Assembly: GCF_007004545.3 (NCBI RefSeq)
Contig: NZ_CP045503.2
Span: 4,310,102-4,374,101, forward strand
Reading direction: 5' to 3'
From: Shewanella eurypsychrophilus
GTDB taxonomy: Bacteria; Pseudomonadota; Gammaproteobacteria; Enterobacterales; Shewanellaceae
DNA: 64,000 nucleotides
Position 1 is the stretch's first letter. Every line of letters starts with the position of its first letter. Made by a program: the position numbers and the translations under genes. Below, one piece after another: positions 62,803 to 64,000 of this stretch. The notes under the pieces are model-generated. The model searched no databases. It had not been told where the DNA came from and saw only the letters and a list, made by a program, of their open reading frames with translations.

Positions 62803-64000
62803 TTATTCTTCGTCGCCAAACCAACAGATATTGCGGGCTGCCATGATGAGCTCACCAGCTTTATCTTCTGTCAATTCTTCAATATCTATCAAATCATCTA
62901 TGCCTTGTTCGGCCAGATCTTCAAGTGTGATTACGCCTTTGCTAGCGAAAACGAAAGCCAAATGTCTTTCAAGGCCTTCTAGAGCAAGCAAGTCTTCACT
63001 CGGCTCTGCACCGTCAAGTGCTTCTTCCGTTGCTAACGCTCTGGTCGAGATAGCCGCTTTAGCACGCTCTCTCAATGCTTCGACGGTATCTTCATCGAAA
63101 CCATCTATGTCCATCAATTCAGCTGCCGGAACATAAGCAACTTCTTCTAGCGATGTAAACCCTTCATCGGCCAGAATTTGAGCGAAATCTTCGTCGATAT
63201 CTAGATATTCAACGAATAGACTCACAACTTTTGCACTTTCAGCCTGATGCTTAGCCTGCATATCTGCAACCGTCATCACATTCAGTTCCCAACCAGATAA
63301 CTGGGTGGCCAAACGAACGTTCTGTCCATTACGGCCAATAGCTTGAGCTAAACTGTCGGCTTCGACAGCGATATCCATTGAGTGGGTATCTTCATCAACG
63401 ATGATAGAAGCAACATCAGCTGGGGCCATACAGTTAATAACGTATTGCGCTGGGTTATCGTCCCAAAGCACGATATCAACACGCTCGCCATTAAGTTCAT
63501 TAGAAACAGCCTGTACACGTGCACCACGCATACCAACACAAGCACCAATTGGATCAATTCGCTTGTCGTTTGACTTAACAGCAATCTTAGCGCGAGAGCC
63601 TGGGTCACGAGCTGCGCCCATGATCTCAATCATCTCATCAGCAATCTCCGGTACTTCAACACGGAAAAGCTCAATAAGCATTTCAGGTCTAGTACGAGAT
63701 AAGAAAAGCTGAGCACCACGTGCTTCTGGACGTACTGAAAATAGAAAAGCACGAACACGATCACCTGGGCGGAAGTTTTCACGCGCAATGAGGTCTTCTT
63801 TAAATAGAACCGCATCAGCATTACTACCAAGATCGACAACAACGCTTTCACGGTTGCTTTTCTTGACTACGCCAGTGATTAACTCGCCTTCTTTATCCTG
63901 AAACTGCTCAACAACTTGAGCACGCTCGGCTTCTCTTACCTTTTGAACGATCACCTGCTTAGCAGTTTGAGTCGTAATACGGTCAAAAGTAACAGACTCC
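62803..64000 (-). CDS. nusA: NusA, transcription termination/antitermination factor (partial)
   Basis: The C-terminal ~399 residues of NusA; the gene continues past the right edge. The frame is open to the end (SVTFDRITTQTAKQVIVQKV). Present are the S1 domain (ELITGVVKKSNRESVVVDLG), two KH domains (DPIGACVGMRGARVQAVSNE and SLAQAIGRNGQNVRLATQLS) and two acidic repeats typical of the enterobacterial form (from about 63250 down). It binds RNA polymerase and RNA. Confidence 0.97.
   Translation of the reverse strand, partial: ESVTFDRITTQTAKQVIVQKVREAERAQVVEQFQDKEGELITGVVKKSNRESVVVDLGSNADAVLFKEDLIARENFRPGDRVRAFLFSVRPEARGAQLFLSRTRPEMLIELFRVEVPEIADEMIEIMGAARDPGSRAKIAVKSNDKRIDPIGACVGMRGARVQAVSNELNGERVDIVLWDDNPAQYVINCMAPADVASIIVDEDTHSMDIAVEADSLAQAIGRNGQNVRLATQLSGWELNVMTVADMQAKHQAESAKVVSLFVEYLDIDEDFAQILADEGFTSLEEVAYVPAAELMDIDGFDEDTVEALRERAKAAISTRALATEEALDGAEPSEDLLALEGLERHLAFVFASKGVITLEDLAEQGIDDLIDIEELTEDKAGELIMAARNICWFGDEE

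Noticed and set aside
62229..62846. Long plus-strand open frame opposite infB (205 codons, Ala/Ser-rich)
   Set aside because: It mirrors the low-complexity Ala/Glu/Lys linker of IF-2 on the other strand; no ribosome site and no recognisable protein.

Overview
The window is chromosomal DNA of a marine gammaproteobacterium, very probably a Shewanella species. This rests on a complete torECAD/torSTR trimethylamine N-oxide (TMAO) respiration cluster, a pentahaem TorC, the UbiU/UbiV pair for oxygen-independent ubiquinone synthesis, and housekeeping blocks (deoCABD, serB-radA, prfC, nusA-infB-rbfA-truB-rpsO-pnp-nlpI) with close Enterobacteria-like sequences. No rRNA, tRNA or CRISPR array was seen. 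The species call is inference; no search was run.

Layout. 1-5300: ubiU-ubiV, a DUF998 membrane protein, a truncated PAS/chemoreceptor remnant, a periplasmic solute-binding protein and a Dph6-like ATP pyrophosphatase. 5790-15100: a YjiH-type membrane protein, a 1234-residue periplasmic-propeller histidine kinase, a CBS-domain protein, an NCS2 purine permease with a strongly folded 5' leader, a D15/BamA-like outer-membrane protein and a secreted SecD-P1-like protein. 15200-29050: the tor region, with torECAD preceded by TorR-box-like repeats, then an intact IS3-family element (20173-21423), a class 1A dihydroorotate dehydrogenase, an RhlE-type helicase, and torS/torT/torR. 29450-31820: a PilZ protein, a second deoD with a divergent Crp/Fnr-type regulator, and a small secreted protein.

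31835-35138 looks like an accessory insertion. A membrane-anchored DUF4041/T5orf172 (GIY-YIG-like) protein sits alone between two near-identical 115-bp repeats with perfect 9-bp inverted ends, among further short repeats. 35139-52478 is collinear in content with the E. coli 99-minute region (radA, serB, smp/ytjB, deoDBAC, yjjV, prfC), interrupted by a large PilZ protein, an alpha/beta hydrolase and nucleoside uptake genes (tsx, nupC). 52677-64000 is the nlpI-pnp-rpsO-truB-rbfA-infB-nusA block, with a GGDEF/EAL gene inserted between pnp and rpsO. nusA runs off the right edge.

How the genes work together. Electrons from the quinol pool pass through TorC to periplasmic TorA, matured by TorD and induced by TorT-TorS-TorR when TMAO is present; UbiU/UbiV would help keep ubiquinone supplied without oxygen. 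Nucleosides enter through Tsx and NupC and are broken down by DeoD, DeoA, DeoB and DeoC; the same 12-bp palindrome lies upstream of tsx and deoC. Across the window, short CTAG-centred repeats (GGTACTA/GGTCCTA units) lie at seven convergent gene junctions, a pattern not explained by the genes themselves.
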